NCBI GenBank assembly: GCA_036271555.1 | Contig: DATBAK010000008.1 | Location: forward strand, 1-64,000 | Length of the DNA: 64,000 bases | Direction: 5' to 3' | Source of the DNA: Acidimicrobiia bacterium | GTDB lineage: Bacteria > Actinomycetota > Acidimicrobiia > IMCC26256 > PALSA-610 | Part shown: one piece after another, positions 17,252 through 25,397 of the stretch | Numbering within the stretch: position 1 is the first letter of the stretch | Layout: each line of letters begins with the position of its first letter | Translations under genes and position numbers: made by a program | Notes under the pieces: generated by a model | Database searches by the model: none | What the model was told of the DNA's origin: nothing | The model's input: only the letters and a program-made list of their open reading frames with translations

Positions 17252-17326
17252 GCGGCTCCGACCTCCGGCGCTCGATCCCGACGGTTTGAGGTCGTTCGAG
17301 CTGACCGCGCCTTCGGTCTCCGCCTG
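17249..17326 (-). repeat. Intercistronic repeat before kgd
   Basis: Two conserved blocks, 17300-17326 (GACCGAAGGCGCGGTC can fold as a 5-bp hairpin) and 17249-17279 (ending GGTCGGAGCCGCATG), are separated by 20 nt. The same blocks with 1-2 changes each, 23 nt apart, lie before the SDR gene at 20079-20158. Each copy fills almost the whole 80-82 nt between an upstream stop and a downstream ATG, and carries the ribosome site. Confidence 0.65.
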
Positions 17327-17331
17327 ATCTG

Positions 17332-18687
17332 TCATCGCACGAGCTCCGCGACGCGGAACGCGAGGTCGAGCGCCTGGCGCGCGTTGAGGCGCGGATCGCA
17401 GATCGTCTCGTAGCGGCGCTCGAGCTGCGTGCCGAGGACCTCCTCCGCGCCTCCGAGGCACTCGGTCACGTCGTCGCCGGTGAGCTCGACGTGCACGCCG
17501 CCCGGCCACACGTTCGCGGCGCGGCACACGCCGAAGAACGACTCGAGCTCGGCCATCACGTCGTCGAAGTCGCGCGTCTTGAAGCCGCTCTCGTGCACGA
17601 ACGTGTTGCCGTGCATCGGGTCACACGCCCACACGACCGGGTAGCCGGCCTGCTCGACGGCGCGCACGATGGGCGGCAACCTCGACTCGATGTTCGCGCG
17701 ACCCATACGACTCACAATCGTCAGGCGACCGGGCTCTCGAAGGGGATCGAGGCGGCGGCAGAGCTCGATGGCCTCTTCCGGTGTCGTCTTCGGTCCGAGC
17801 TTGACCGCGACCGGGTTCTGCACGCCTTCGAGGAAGTGGACGTGCGCGCCGTTCGGCTGGCGCGTGCGCTCACCGAGCCAGACGAGGTGCGCGCTGCAGT
17901 CGTACCAGTCGCCCGTGATCGAGTCGCGCCGGGTGAGCGCCTCTTCGTATCCGAGCAGCAGCGCCTCGTGCGACGTGTAGAAGTCGACCTCGTGCAACTG
18001 CGCCTCGGATTCGATCTCGATGCCGCACGCGGCCATGAACCGAAGGGCGCGGTCGATCTCCGCGGCGAGCCGGTCGTAGCGCTGACCTTCCTTGCTCGTC
18101 GCCACGAACTCGAGGTTCCACTGGTGCACGCGCGACATGTCGGCGAAGCCGCCCTTCGTGAACGCGCGCAAGAGGTTCAGCGTCGACGCCGACTGGTGGT
18201 ACGCCTGTACGAGCCGCCGGGGATCGGGCCGGCGCGCCGACGCCTCGAACACGAAGTCGTTCACCATGTCGCCACGGAACGACGGCAGCTCGAGCCCGTC
18301 GCGCTGCTCGGTCGGTTCCGAACGCGGCTTCGCGAACTGGCCGGCGATGCGTCCGACCTTCGTCGTCGGCACGCCCGTGCTGTAGGTGAGCGCGACCGAC
18401 ATCTGGAGGATGACCTTGAGCTTGTCGCGGATGTTGTCGGCCGAGAAGTCGGCGAACGACTCCGCGCAGTCGCCCGCGTGCAGGAGGAAGCCCTCGCCGG
18501 CCGACACGCGCGCCAGCGACTCGCGCAACGTGCGCGCCTCACCCGCGAACACGAGTGGCGGCTGGCGCCGCAGCTCGTCGAGCGCGGCCTCGAGCGCGGC
18601 GGGATCCGGCCAGTCGGGTTGCTGGAGCGCGGGCAGTGCCCGCCAGCTCGTGGGCTCCCAGTCGGAGACGGGTTCGAGCACGCTCAT
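17332..18687 (-). CDS. aroG: Class II 3-deoxy-7-phosphoheptulonate (DAHP) synthase
   Basis: A 451-residue class II (plant/mycobacterial type) DAHP synthase, which joins phosphoenolpyruvate and erythrose 4-phosphate at the start of the shikimate pathway. Diagnostic stretches are LLHAGDCAESFADF near residue 70, KVGRIAGQFAKPRS (about 110), SFRGDMVNDF, FYTSHEALLLGYEEALTR, the Lys region VAVKLGPKTTPEEA and WACDPMHGNTF. Length is normal. It lies 19 nt downstream of bpa, 81 nt upstream of kgd and on the same strand, so one transcript is likely. Confidence 0.94.
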   Translation of the reverse strand: MSVLEPVSDWEPTSWRALPALQQPDWPDPAALEAALDELRRQPPLVFAGEARTLRESLARVSAGEGFLLHAGDCAESFADFSADNIRDKLKVILQMSVALTYSTGVPTTKVGRIAGQFAKPRSEPTEQRDGLELPSFRGDMVNDFVFEASARRPDPRRLVQAYHQSASTLNLLRAFTKGGFADMSRVHQWNLEFVATSKEGQRYDRLAAEIDRALRFMAACGIEIESEAQLHEVDFYTSHEALLLGYEEALTRRDSITGDWYDCSAHLVWLGERTRQPNGAHVHFLEGVQNPVAVKLGPKTTPEEAIELCRRLDPLREPGRLTIVSRMGRANIESRLPPIVRAVEQAGYPVVWACDPMHGNTFVHESGFKTRDFDDVMAELESFFGVCRAANVWPGGVHVELTGDDVTECLGGAEEVLGTQLERRYETICDPRLNARQALDLAFRVAELVR

Positions 18688-18706
18688 CCGCGCTGCGCGT
18701 TCCCGA

Positions 18707-19195
18707 TCAGAGGTACGCGCCGGGCGTGCGTTCGCCGAGCGCGCGCCGCTGGCGCACCTCGTCGAGCTGGCTCTGCGCCTGCGCCTGCTGCGTGAACAGC
18801 GTCGCCTGGATGCCGTGGAACAAGCCTTCGAGCCAGCCGACGAGCTGGGCCTGCGCGATGCGCAGCTCCGACTCGCTCGGCGTCTCGCTCGTGAACGGCA
18901 GCGACACCTCTTCGAGCTCGGCCTTGAGGTCGTCGGAGAGGATCCCCTCGAGCTCGCGCACCGAACGCTCGTGGATCTCGCGCAGCAGGCGGCGGCCGGC
19001 GTCGTCGAGCGGCGCGCGCCGCGCCTCGTCGAGCAGCGCCCGCACCATCGCGGCGATACGGATCAGCTTGGTCGGGCGCGCGACCTGCTCGAGGCCGTCC
19101 TGGTCGTCGTCGGCGCCCGGCGCGTCGAGCACCTCGGGCACTTCGGCGCGGTGGCCGTCGGCGCTCGGTGGGAACGTGGCTTCGGTGTCCGACAC
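18707..19195 (-). CDS. bpa: Bacterial proteasome activator (Bpa/PafE, DUF2587)
   Basis: A 162-residue protein of the ATP-independent proteasome activator family (Rv3780). It contains the conserved TKLIRIAAMVRALLDEARRAP helix start, REIHERSVRELEG, and the core AELEEVSLPF, then RIAQAQLVGWLEGLFHGIQ. The C-terminus GAYL keeps the hydrophobic-Tyr-X tail that docks into the 20S proteasome alpha ring. GTG 19195 is chosen because AAGGAG stands 7 nt upstream. Its presence implies a 20S proteasome elsewhere in the genome. It is followed by aroG. Confidence 0.9.
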   Translation of the reverse strand: MSDTEATFPPSADGHRAEVPEVLDAPGADDDQDGLEQVARPTKLIRIAAMVRALLDEARRAPLDDAGRRLLREIHERSVRELEGILSDDLKAELEEVSLPFTSETPSESELRIAQAQLVGWLEGLFHGIQATLFTQQAQAQSQLDEVRQRRALGERTPGAYL

Positions 19196-19222
19196 CGGCA
19201 AACTCCTTGGCTGGTCCTGACC

Positions 19223-19228
19223 ATCGTA
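19223..19228 (-). promoter_or_regulatory. -10 hexamer TACGAT for bpa-aroG-kgd
   Basis: On the minus strand TACGAT lies 27 nt before the bpa GTG, leaving a leader of about 20 nt that contains the AAGGAG ribosome site. Confidence 0.4.
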
Positions 19229-19262
19229 CGCGGGACCGACGCGCGAGCTGCCCCTGGAGCGG

Positions 19263-20081
19263 CTACGACCGCGTGGCCCAGGACTCCTCGTCGGCTGCGA
19301 AGGCGGGCATCCGCCGCCCCTCGGTGCCGCCGCCGCGCGGACCCGGGACGTCGCGGAATGCATAGGGCACCGCTTCGCGTCCGGGTTGGCATACCCAGCA
19401 CTGTCCGGTGACACCCGACGTGACGAGGCCGTGCACCGCGTCCGCGATCTGCGAAGGCTCCATGATCGGGAACCCCGCGCCACGCAGCGCGTCCTTCGCC
19501 GCCTGCGTGAGGATGTTCGTGTCGACGATCCCGGGGTTCACCGTGTTCACGGTGATGTTCTTCGCGACGAGCGTCGGCGCGGCGGAGCGGACCAGGCCGA
19601 CGACCGCGTGCTTGCTCGCGTCGTACACGGGATCCGGAGGGAACGGGATGATGCCCGCGAGCGACGACGTCGCGACGATCGCGCCGCCGCGCGCTTCCAT
19701 CGCGCGGATCGCGGCGCGCAGCCCGAAGACGACACCGTCGACGTTCACGCGCATGAGCCGGTGGTAATCGTCGTCGACGAGCGTGGTGAGATCCGCGACG
19801 CCGATCGAGATGCCCGCGTTGAGGAACGCGATGTCGACCACATCGAACGTCTCGACGCACGCGCCGAACGCGGCGTTCACCTCGGTCGAGTTGCCCATGT
19901 CGGCGACGAAGAAGGAACCGCCGACTTCCTCGGCGACCGCGCGGGCCGATGCCTCGTCGCGGTCGACGACGAAGACGCGTGCGCCCGCGTCCGCGAGCCG
20001 GCGGCAGGTTGCCCGGCCGATGCCGGAACCCCCGCCCGTGATCAGCGCGACCTTGCCGTCGAGGCGGCCGTCGGCGCTCAT
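19263..20081 (-). CDS. Short-chain dehydrogenase/reductase (SDR)
   Basis: A 272-residue classical SDR with the Rossmann motif TGGGSGIGRAT (about residues 15-25), DRDEAS after strand 2 (Asp points to NAD(H) preference), LNAGIS (about 88), and the catalytic set Ser (ATSSLAG), YDASKHA with Tyr and Lys. The C-terminal 40 residues are unusual, with CWVCQPGREAVPY and a Gly/Arg-rich tail. The substrate is not evident. It lies 82 nt after an aldehyde dehydrogenase gene on the same strand, so an alcohol/aldehyde oxidation pair is plausible. Confidence 0.88.
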   Translation of the reverse strand: MSADGRLDGKVALITGGGSGIGRATCRRLADAGARVFVVDRDEASARAVAEEVGGSFFVADMGNSTEVNAAFGACVETFDVVDIAFLNAGISIGVADLTTLVDDDYHRLMRVNVDGVVFGLRAAIRAMEARGGAIVATSSLAGIIPFPPDPVYDASKHAVVGLVRSAAPTLVAKNITVNTVNPGIVDTNILTQAAKDALRGAGFPIMEPSQIADAVHGLVTSGVTGQCWVCQPGREAVPYAFRDVPGPRGGGTEGRRMPAFAADEESWATRS

Positions 20082-20158
20082 GCGGCTCCGACCGCCGGCG
20101 CTCGATCCGATGGACGCCCCATCATTCGTGCGCTGACCGCGCCTCCGGTCTGCGCCTG
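20079..20158 (-). repeat. Intercistronic repeat before the SDR gene
   Basis: Second copy of the element at 17249-17326. Block 20132-20158 contains GACCGGAGGCGCGGTC, where the change from the kgd copy falls in the hairpin loop. Block 20079-20108 ends at the SDR start codon as GGTCGGAGCCGCATG. Confidence 0.65.
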
Positions 20159-20163
20159 GCCGC

Positions 20164-21594
20164 TCACGGGTTCAAGATGACGAGGCGCGACTCCGTCATC
20201 TCCTCCACCGCGTATCGCGGGCCCTCGCGTGTGTTCCCGCTGTCGCGCAGGCCGCCGTACGGCTGCTGGTCGGCGCGGAACGTCGGCACCTCGTTCACGA
20301 GCACGCCGCCGTAGTCGAGCGTGCGCGCGGCACGCAGCGCGGCGTCGAGCTCGCGCGTGAAGACCGCGGCTTGGAGGCCGTAGCGCGAGTCGTTCGCGAG
20401 GCGCAGGGCCTCGCCGTAGTCGGTGTAGGTCGCGACGCCGACCACCGGGCCGAACACCTCGCCCGCGCACACCTTCATCTCCGGCGTCACGTGCGTGAGG
20501 ACCGTCGGCCGGAGCACGCCGTCCTCGCCGATCTTGCCGCCGCACGCGAGCTGCGCGCCCTGGCTCAGCGCTTCCTCGACCCACGACGCGACGCGGTCGC
20601 GCTCGCCCGCCGAGATCAACGCCGACACGTCGGTCGCCTCGTCGAGCGGGTCACCGACGTTCAGCGCCTCGACCAACGGGGTGAGCGCGTCGAGGAAACG
20701 ATCGCCGATCGACTCGTGCACGTAGATGCGCTGCGTCGAGATGCACGACTGGCCCGCGTGACTGAAGCCCGCGACCGAGACCTTCTTCGCGGCGGTCTCG
20801 AAGTCGGCGGAGGGCTCGAGGATCAGCGGCGCGTTGTTGCCGAGCTCGAGCCCGACCTTCTTGCGCGCGGCCTTGGCGCGGATGCCCCAGCCGACGTCGG
20901 GTGACCCCGTGAACGTGATCATCGCGATGTCGTCGTGCTCGACGATCGCGTTGCCGACGCTGCCGCCGCTGCCGGTGACGAGGTTGAGGTGCCCGCGCGG
21001 CAGTCCGCACTCGTCGAGGAGGAGCCGCGCGAGCGCGATCGCCGACAGCGGTGTCTGGCTCGCCGGCTTCAACACGACCGGGCACCCGGCTGCGATCGCG
21101 GGCGCGAGCTTGTGCGCGACGAGGTTGAAGGGGAAGTTGAACGGGCTGATCGCGCCGACGACGCCGATCGGGACCCGCAGGGTGAACGCGAGCTTTCCCT
21201 CACCCGCGGCGCTCGCGTCCATCGGCACCATCTCGCCGGTGAGGGAGCGTGCGGCGACCGCCGCGAACGTGAAGGTCGAGATCGCGCGTTGCGCCTCGAC
21301 GCGCGCCGTCTTGATCGGTTTCGCCGACTCGGTCGCGATGATGCGCGCGAACGGCTCGATCCGTTCCGATATCAGGCGCGCCGCGGTGTCGAGGATCTCG
21401 GCGCGCTTCCAGGCGGGCAGGGGATCGGCCTGGTAGACCGAGCGCGCCGCGGCCACCGCGGCGTCGACCTCGCGCGCGCCGCACGCGGGGACGCGGCCGA
21501 GCAGCTCGTTGTCGTACGGCGCGCGCACCTCGATCCACTCGCCGGTGGTGACCTCGTCGGAACCGATCGGCAGCGCGTGGTCGGTGCTCGTCAT
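20164..21594 (-). CDS. NAD(P)-dependent aldehyde dehydrogenase
   Basis: A 476-residue ALDH-superfamily enzyme. PFNFPFNLVAHKLAPAIAAG is the cofactor cleft, VLKPASQTPLSA carries the cofactor Lys, FTGSPDVGWG the Gly motif, LELGNNAPLI the general-base Glu and GFSHAGQSCISTQRI the catalytic Cys (about residue 283). The sequence is closest in feel to lactaldehyde or phosphonoacetaldehyde dehydrogenases (GQSCIS, GLQAAVFTREL), but substrate cannot be fixed. ATG 21594 has GGAGGAGCGACG upstream. It is the first gene of a probable operon with the SDR. Confidence 0.9.
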   Translation of the reverse strand: MTSTDHALPIGSDEVTTGEWIEVRAPYDNELLGRVPACGAREVDAAVAAARSVYQADPLPAWKRAEILDTAARLISERIEPFARIIATESAKPIKTARVEAQRAISTFTFAAVAARSLTGEMVPMDASAAGEGKLAFTLRVPIGVVGAISPFNFPFNLVAHKLAPAIAAGCPVVLKPASQTPLSAIALARLLLDECGLPRGHLNLVTGSGGSVGNAIVEHDDIAMITFTGSPDVGWGIRAKAARKKVGLELGNNAPLILEPSADFETAAKKVSVAGFSHAGQSCISTQRIYVHESIGDRFLDALTPLVEALNVGDPLDEATDVSALISAGERDRVASWVEEALSQGAQLACGGKIGEDGVLRPTVLTHVTPEMKVCAGEVFGPVVGVATYTDYGEALRLANDSRYGLQAAVFTRELDAALRAARTLDYGGVLVNEVPTFRADQQPYGGLRDSGNTREGPRYAVEEMTESRLVILNP

Positions 21595-21639
21595 CGTCGC
21601 TCCTCCCGTCGCGTCGTCGCTTCGTCGCGGCGCGCGGCC

Positions 21640-21645
21640 ACCCTA
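21640..21645 (-). promoter_or_regulatory. -10 hexamer TAGGGT for the ALDH-SDR unit
   Basis: On the minus strand TAGGGT lies 45 nt upstream of the ALDH ATG. The leader holds the GGAGGAG ribosome site. Confidence 0.35.
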
Positions 21646-21677
21646 ATGGCGGCGGAGGGCCTTCCGATCGGGTCGGA

Positions 21678-22994
21678 TCAGGCGTGCGTGGGGAGATCGA
21701 AGCCGCTGCGCTCCGCGTGCTCACGCAGGATCAGCCAGTCTTCGAAGTCGGCCTCGGCACTCTCCTCCGGGCAGGCGACGCCGACGACCTCGGGCACGTT
21801 CCACTTCGGCGCGTGGAGGTCTCGGTTCTTGAAGTCGAGGACCTCGGCGATGTTGTTCGCCGCGGCGTCGCGCACGGTCAGCGGCTCGAGACCCCAGCGC
21901 CACTCGATCATCTTGAGCACCGACGTGTGGTCGTAGAGATCGTGTGCGACGTGATGACGACGAGCGAACGGCGAGATCACGAACGCGGGGACGCGGAAGC
22001 CGCGCAGGCGCGCGTCGGGATTGGCGTCGGGGGCCTTGCGCGGTCGCACGTGGTCGAAGAAACCGCCCCACTCGTCGTAGTTGATCACGAGCACGGTGCT
22101 GTCCCAGGCGGGGCTGTTCGTGATCGCGTCGTAGACCTGGTTCAGCCAGTACTGGCCGACGCGGATGTCGGAGTGCGGGTGGTCGTCGCCCGCGGTGCCG
22201 GAACCCTCGTCGAGGAACTTGGGATCGACGAACGAGACCGCGGGAAGGTTGCCGCTCGCGCAATCGTCCTGGAACTGCGTGTACGGATGCGTGATATCCG
22301 AGTACTTCGACCCCCACAGCGCGATGAACGGGAGGTCGGTGTAGTAGTACGCGGCGCTCACGTCGGCGGCGGCCAGCGAGTCCCAGATGGTGGGCAGCGT
22401 GGTGGGGTACGTACCGCCGTTGTTGAGTCGGTCGGTCTGCGCCGCGTGCATGAAGAAGCGGTTCGGGTACGTCGACGCCATGATCGCGGCGAAGTACTTG
22501 TCGCAGACGGTCCAGTACGGCGCCGCATGACGGTAGAAATCGAGATCGGCGCCCTTGTAGTAGCCGATCGAGTATTCGTCGTTGGCGCCGAGCAGCCATC
22601 CGTCGCACGCGCCGCCGTTGAGCTGGGTGCGGCCGCCGTCCCACGAGTGGTCGGGATCCGGGTGGCCGCAGCCCTGCCACTCCGTGAGGTGCTGGGTGCG
22701 ATGGCGCTTGCCTGCGGGATCCGCGAACGAGAGCCCGGCTTGGGTGCCGTTCGCGCCGGGCAGCCATCCGAGGAAGTGGTCGAAGGAGCGGTTCTCCATC
22801 ATCACCACGACGACGTGCTCGATACCGGACTTCTTGGGCTGCGGCAACGCCGTCCGCCGGGGCAGCAGCATGTCGGCCGCCGAGCTGCCCGTCGTCCCGA
22901 GCAGCGATGCGACACCGGCCACGCCCGCCAGCCCGGCACCCCGCGCGAGCAGCTCGCGCCGGCTGAGACCTGAATCCGCACGATCGTCCGTCAT
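21678..22994 (-). CDS. Tat-exported phosphoesterase (phospholipase C/AcpA-like)
   Basis: A 438-residue alkaline phosphatase-superfamily phosphoesterase (PF04185). The twin-arginine signal SRRELLARGAGLAGVAGVAS (about residues 10-29) sends it across the membrane folded. The family signature IEHVVVVMMENRSFDHFLGW follows near residue 60, with the metal-binding NYDEWGGFFDHV at about 305, and YDHTSVLKMIEWRWG near 365. Relatives hydrolyse phosphatidylcholine-type lipids or phosphate monoesters. It stands alone; the divergent gene at 23085 has its own promoter. Confidence 0.9.
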   Translation of the reverse strand: MTDDRADSGLSRRELLARGAGLAGVAGVASLLGTTGSSAADMLLPRRTALPQPKKSGIEHVVVVMMENRSFDHFLGWLPGANGTQAGLSFADPAGKRHRTQHLTEWQGCGHPDPDHSWDGGRTQLNGGACDGWLLGANDEYSIGYYKGADLDFYRHAAPYWTVCDKYFAAIMASTYPNRFFMHAAQTDRLNNGGTYPTTLPTIWDSLAAADVSAAYYYTDLPFIALWGSKYSDITHPYTQFQDDCASGNLPAVSFVDPKFLDEGSGTAGDDHPHSDIRVGQYWLNQVYDAITNSPAWDSTVLVINYDEWGGFFDHVRPRKAPDANPDARLRGFRVPAFVISPFARRHHVAHDLYDHTSVLKMIEWRWGLEPLTVRDAAANNIAEVLDFKNRDLHAPKWNVPEVVGVACPEESAEADFEDWLILREHAERSGFDLPTHA

Positions 22995-23071
22995 CGGGCG
23001 AGAGTCGCGCGCCGCGTCACGCCCGGTCAACGCCGGCGCGCGCCGTGAGGTGAGAAGCGGCGCCGTTTGGG

Positions 23072-23077
23072 TAGCCT
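23072..23077 (+). promoter_or_regulatory. -10 hexamer TAGCCT, probable leaderless start
   Basis: TAGCCT ends 7 nt before ATG 23085, with no ribosome site between. Confidence 0.5.
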
Positions 23078-23084
23078 CGTCTCG

Positions 23085-23522
23085 ATGCCGAGTGCTCCGG
23101 TCAAGCCGTATCTGCCCGAAGGGCGCGTGCGTCGACGGCTTCCGTTCGATCTCTGGATCCCGATCGCGATCGTCGTCGCCGTGGCTGCGGTCGCCGTGCT
23201 CGCGTCCGCGCTGCGCACCGGTCCCTACGTATCGAGCGTGACGTTCGACAACCCGAACACCTACGCGTTCGAGGCATCGGTCTCGGGTGGGTCGCACGGC
23301 GCGACGCTGCTGCTCGGCAACATTTCGGCGAAGAATCACACGACCGTGCGGTCCGTCTTCGACGAGGGCTCGACGTGGACGTTCCGGTTCTCGTCGCAGG
23401 GCCGTTCCGTCGGCGCGGTCGTCATGAGTCGCGCCGACCTCGCGGCCGCGAACTGGCACGTGCAGCTGCCCGACCGCTTCGGCGATTCGCTGACGCGCGC
23501 CGGCGTCCCGCAGACGTTCTGA
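23085..23522 (+). CDS. Membrane-anchored protein of unknown function
   Basis: A 145-residue protein with one N-terminal membrane helix (LWIPIAIVVAVAAVAVLASAL, about residues 25-45) and an outside domain of about 95 residues. The domain starts VSSVTFDNPNTYAFEASVSG and ends in VQLPDRF, which looks like a small beta-sandwich. No family is recognised. It ends 10 nt before an AraC-type regulator, so the two may be cotranscribed. Confidence 0.75.
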   Translation: MPSAPVKPYLPEGRVRRRLPFDLWIPIAIVVAVAAVAVLASALRTGPYVSSVTFDNPNTYAFEASVSGGSHGATLLLGNISAKNHTTVRSVFDEGSTWTFRFSSQGRSVGAVVMSRADLAAANWHVQLPDRFGDSLTRAGVPQTF

Positions 23523-23532
23523 CGGCGCCGGC

Positions 23533-24309
23533 GTGAGCACGCCCGCATACCGAGAGGACGCGCCGTCGTCGGCGCTGCGCGCCGTCGTGGTGTGCACGTG
23601 GTCGCGCGATGGATCGCAGAGCGAGCGCGACGTGATCCTGCCCGATGGCTGTGTCGACATCGTGTGGGACGGCGAGTCGCTCTTCGTCGCCGGTCCCGAC
23701 ACCGGACCGGTCGTGCTCGACTCACTCGAGGCTCGGCGCGCGCACAGCGGGTTGCGGTTCCGTCCCGGTGTGTCGCCCGCGTTCCTCGGCGTTCCTGCGA
23801 GTGAGATCCGCGATCAACGCGTCCCGCTCGACGCGTTGTGGGACGGATCACGCGCGCGGCGACTCACCGACGATCTCGTGACGGGTTCGATGCCCGCGAC
23901 CTCGATGCTCGAGCGCGCGGTGCTCGAGCACGCGTACGAGCCCGTCGACGCGCTCGCGACCGGGGCCGTGCGCGCGATCGCGCGTGTGCCGTCGACCCAC
24001 GTCGACGCGCTCGCCGATCGACTCGGTGTCAGCGAGCGCACGCTGCACCGACGCGTGCTCGGGGCCGTGGGCTACGGGCCGAAGGTGCTGGCCCGCATCG
24101 TGCGTTTCCGTCGCTTCCTTGCGCTCGCGTCGCGCCGCGACGCGCTCAGCCTCGCCGATCTCGCGCATTCCGTCGGCTATGCCGACCAGGCCCACCTCGC
24201 GCGTGAGTGCCGCGCGCTGGCGGACCGGACGCCCGCGGATCTCGCCGGCGCGCACTCCGAGCGCGATGTCCGATTCGTACAAGACGGGTTGACGGTCGCG
24301 CGCGGATGA
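23533..24309 (+). CDS. AraC-family transcription regulator
   Basis: A 258-residue regulator. The first 110 residues (VILPDGCVDIVW, GLRFRPGVSPAFLGVPASEI) are the DUF6597-type sensor domain common in actinobacterial AraC proteins. The C-terminal half has two helix-turn-helices, DALADRLGVSERTLHRRVL and LADLAHSVGYADQAHLAREC. GTG start, 10 nt after the membrane protein gene. The following VOC gene, 34 nt downstream with its own ribosome site, may be a target. Confidence 0.85.
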   Translation: MSTPAYREDAPSSALRAVVVCTWSRDGSQSERDVILPDGCVDIVWDGESLFVAGPDTGPVVLDSLEARRAHSGLRFRPGVSPAFLGVPASEIRDQRVPLDALWDGSRARRLTDDLVTGSMPATSMLERAVLEHAYEPVDALATGAVRAIARVPSTHVDALADRLGVSERTLHRRVLGAVGYGPKVLARIVRFRRFLALASRRDALSLADLAHSVGYADQAHLARECRALADRTPADLAGAHSERDVRFVQDGLTVARG

Positions 24310-24343
24310 TGGCGGCAGGAACGCCTGACTGAAAGGTGCCGTC

Positions 24344-24745
24344 ATGAACGTCCGTTTCGTTGCCAGCTTCGCGCCCATCGTCCGTGATGTCCCGGCGACC
24401 CGTGCGCTCTACCGCGACACGATCGGCCTCACGTTCGAAGGCGAGGCCGACGACTACTCCTTCACCGAGAAGCTCGACGGTGTGAAGCACTTCGGGCTGT
24501 GGCCGCTCACCGAAGCCGCGAAGGCGTGCTACGGCACCGCCGAGTGGCCCGCCGACGTGCCCGTGCCGCAGGCGTCGGTCGAGTTCGAGGTCGACGACGT
24601 GCCCGCCGCCGCAGCCGAGCTCCAGGCCGCGGGCTACGAGCTCGTGCACGAGACGCGCACCGAGCCGTGGGGTCAGACGATCGCGCGTGTGCTCGACCCG
24701 AACGGCCTCATCGTCGGCGTCTGCGTCACACCGCATCTGCAATGA
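24344..24745 (+). CDS. VOC-superfamily (glyoxalase/dioxygenase-like) protein
   Basis: A 133-residue vicinal-oxygen-chelate protein made of two beta-alpha-beta modules: FAPIVRDVPATRALYRDTIG at the start and ARVLDPNGLIVGV at the end. Such proteins are often metal-dependent lyases or binders of small compounds, and no substrate is evident. AAAGGTG lies 5 nt before the ATG. It follows the AraC regulator closely. Confidence 0.82.
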   Translation: MNVRFVASFAPIVRDVPATRALYRDTIGLTFEGEADDYSFTEKLDGVKHFGLWPLTEAAKACYGTAEWPADVPVPQASVEFEVDDVPAAAAELQAAGYELVHETRTEPWGQTIARVLDPNGLIVGVCVTPHLQ

Positions 24746-24755
24746 GACGCTCGTA

Positions 24756-25316
24756 GTGCGCGCGGCTGGGAGTGATGCCGACGAGACCTGGCGCGCGTTG
24801 TCGGACTCCCTCGAGCAGACGTGGACGCAGCTCGACGCGCGGCTCGCGGGCCTGACCGACACCGAGGCGCTCTGGGAACCGGTCGCGGATTGCTGGTCGG
24901 TGCGCGCGAGCCCCAACGGCTCCGTGACCGCCGACTGGCTCGACGGGCCCGACGATCCCGATCCGGCACCGGTCACGACGATCGCGTGGAGGCTGTGGCA
25001 CATCGCGGTCGACTGCCTCGACTCGTACTCGGCGCGCGCGTTCGACCGGACCGGAACCGGGCTGCACGCGACCGCGTGGGTGCTCGAGACGTCACGCGCT
25101 CGGGATCTCCTGAGGCAGGCGTGGCAGGTGTTCGTCGCGGGGCTCGAGACGCGGGCGCCCGACGGCCTGTACGAGCTGCTCGGTCCGCAGTGGCGCGGTG
25201 ACGCAGACAAGACCTACCTCGCGCTCGCCCTGCACGCGCAACGCGAGGTGGTGCACCACGGCGCCGAGATCGCGCTGCTGCGCGACTTGTACCGCGGGCA
25301 CGGTCTCGGTTCATAG
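24756..25316 (+). CDS. DinB-family metal-binding protein
   Basis: A 186-residue DinB/YfiT-like four-helix bundle. The expected His ligands are in WRLWHIAVDCLDSY (about residue 81) and REVVHHGAEIALLRDL (about 169), with DSLEQTWTQLDARLAGLTD at the N-terminus. The family includes thiol S-transferases, but the activity here is unknown. GTG 24756 is taken as the start because it lies just before the conserved helix, 8 nt after the VOC stop. Confidence 0.78.
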   Translation: MRAAGSDADETWRALSDSLEQTWTQLDARLAGLTDTEALWEPVADCWSVRASPNGSVTADWLDGPDDPDPAPVTTIAWRLWHIAVDCLDSYSARAFDRTGTGLHATAWVLETSRARDLLRQAWQVFVAGLETRAPDGLYELLGPQWRGDADKTYLALALHAQREVVHHGAEIALLRDLYRGHGLGS

Positions 25317-25345
25317 GCGCATTTCCCGTGCGAAACGCCCGCCGC

Positions 25346-25351
25346 TAGCCT
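25346..25351 (+). promoter_or_regulatory. -10 hexamer TAGCCT for the secreted repeat protein gene
   Basis: TAGCCT lies 46 nt before ATG 25398. Unlike the leaderless promoters, the leader here carries AAGGAGGA. Confidence 0.4.
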
Positions 25352-25397
25352 GCGCCGCCGGAGGCCCGTCGGGGGTTGCATCAAGGAGGATGGGAAC

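Noticed and set aside
17252-17335. A 28-residue N-terminal extension of Kgd from ATG 17335
   Set aside because: The extension is encoded by the intercistronic repeat that also precedes the SDR gene outside its coding region, and the family N-terminus begins at ATG 17251. It is not excluded, since ATG 17335 overlaps the aroG stop as ATGA.
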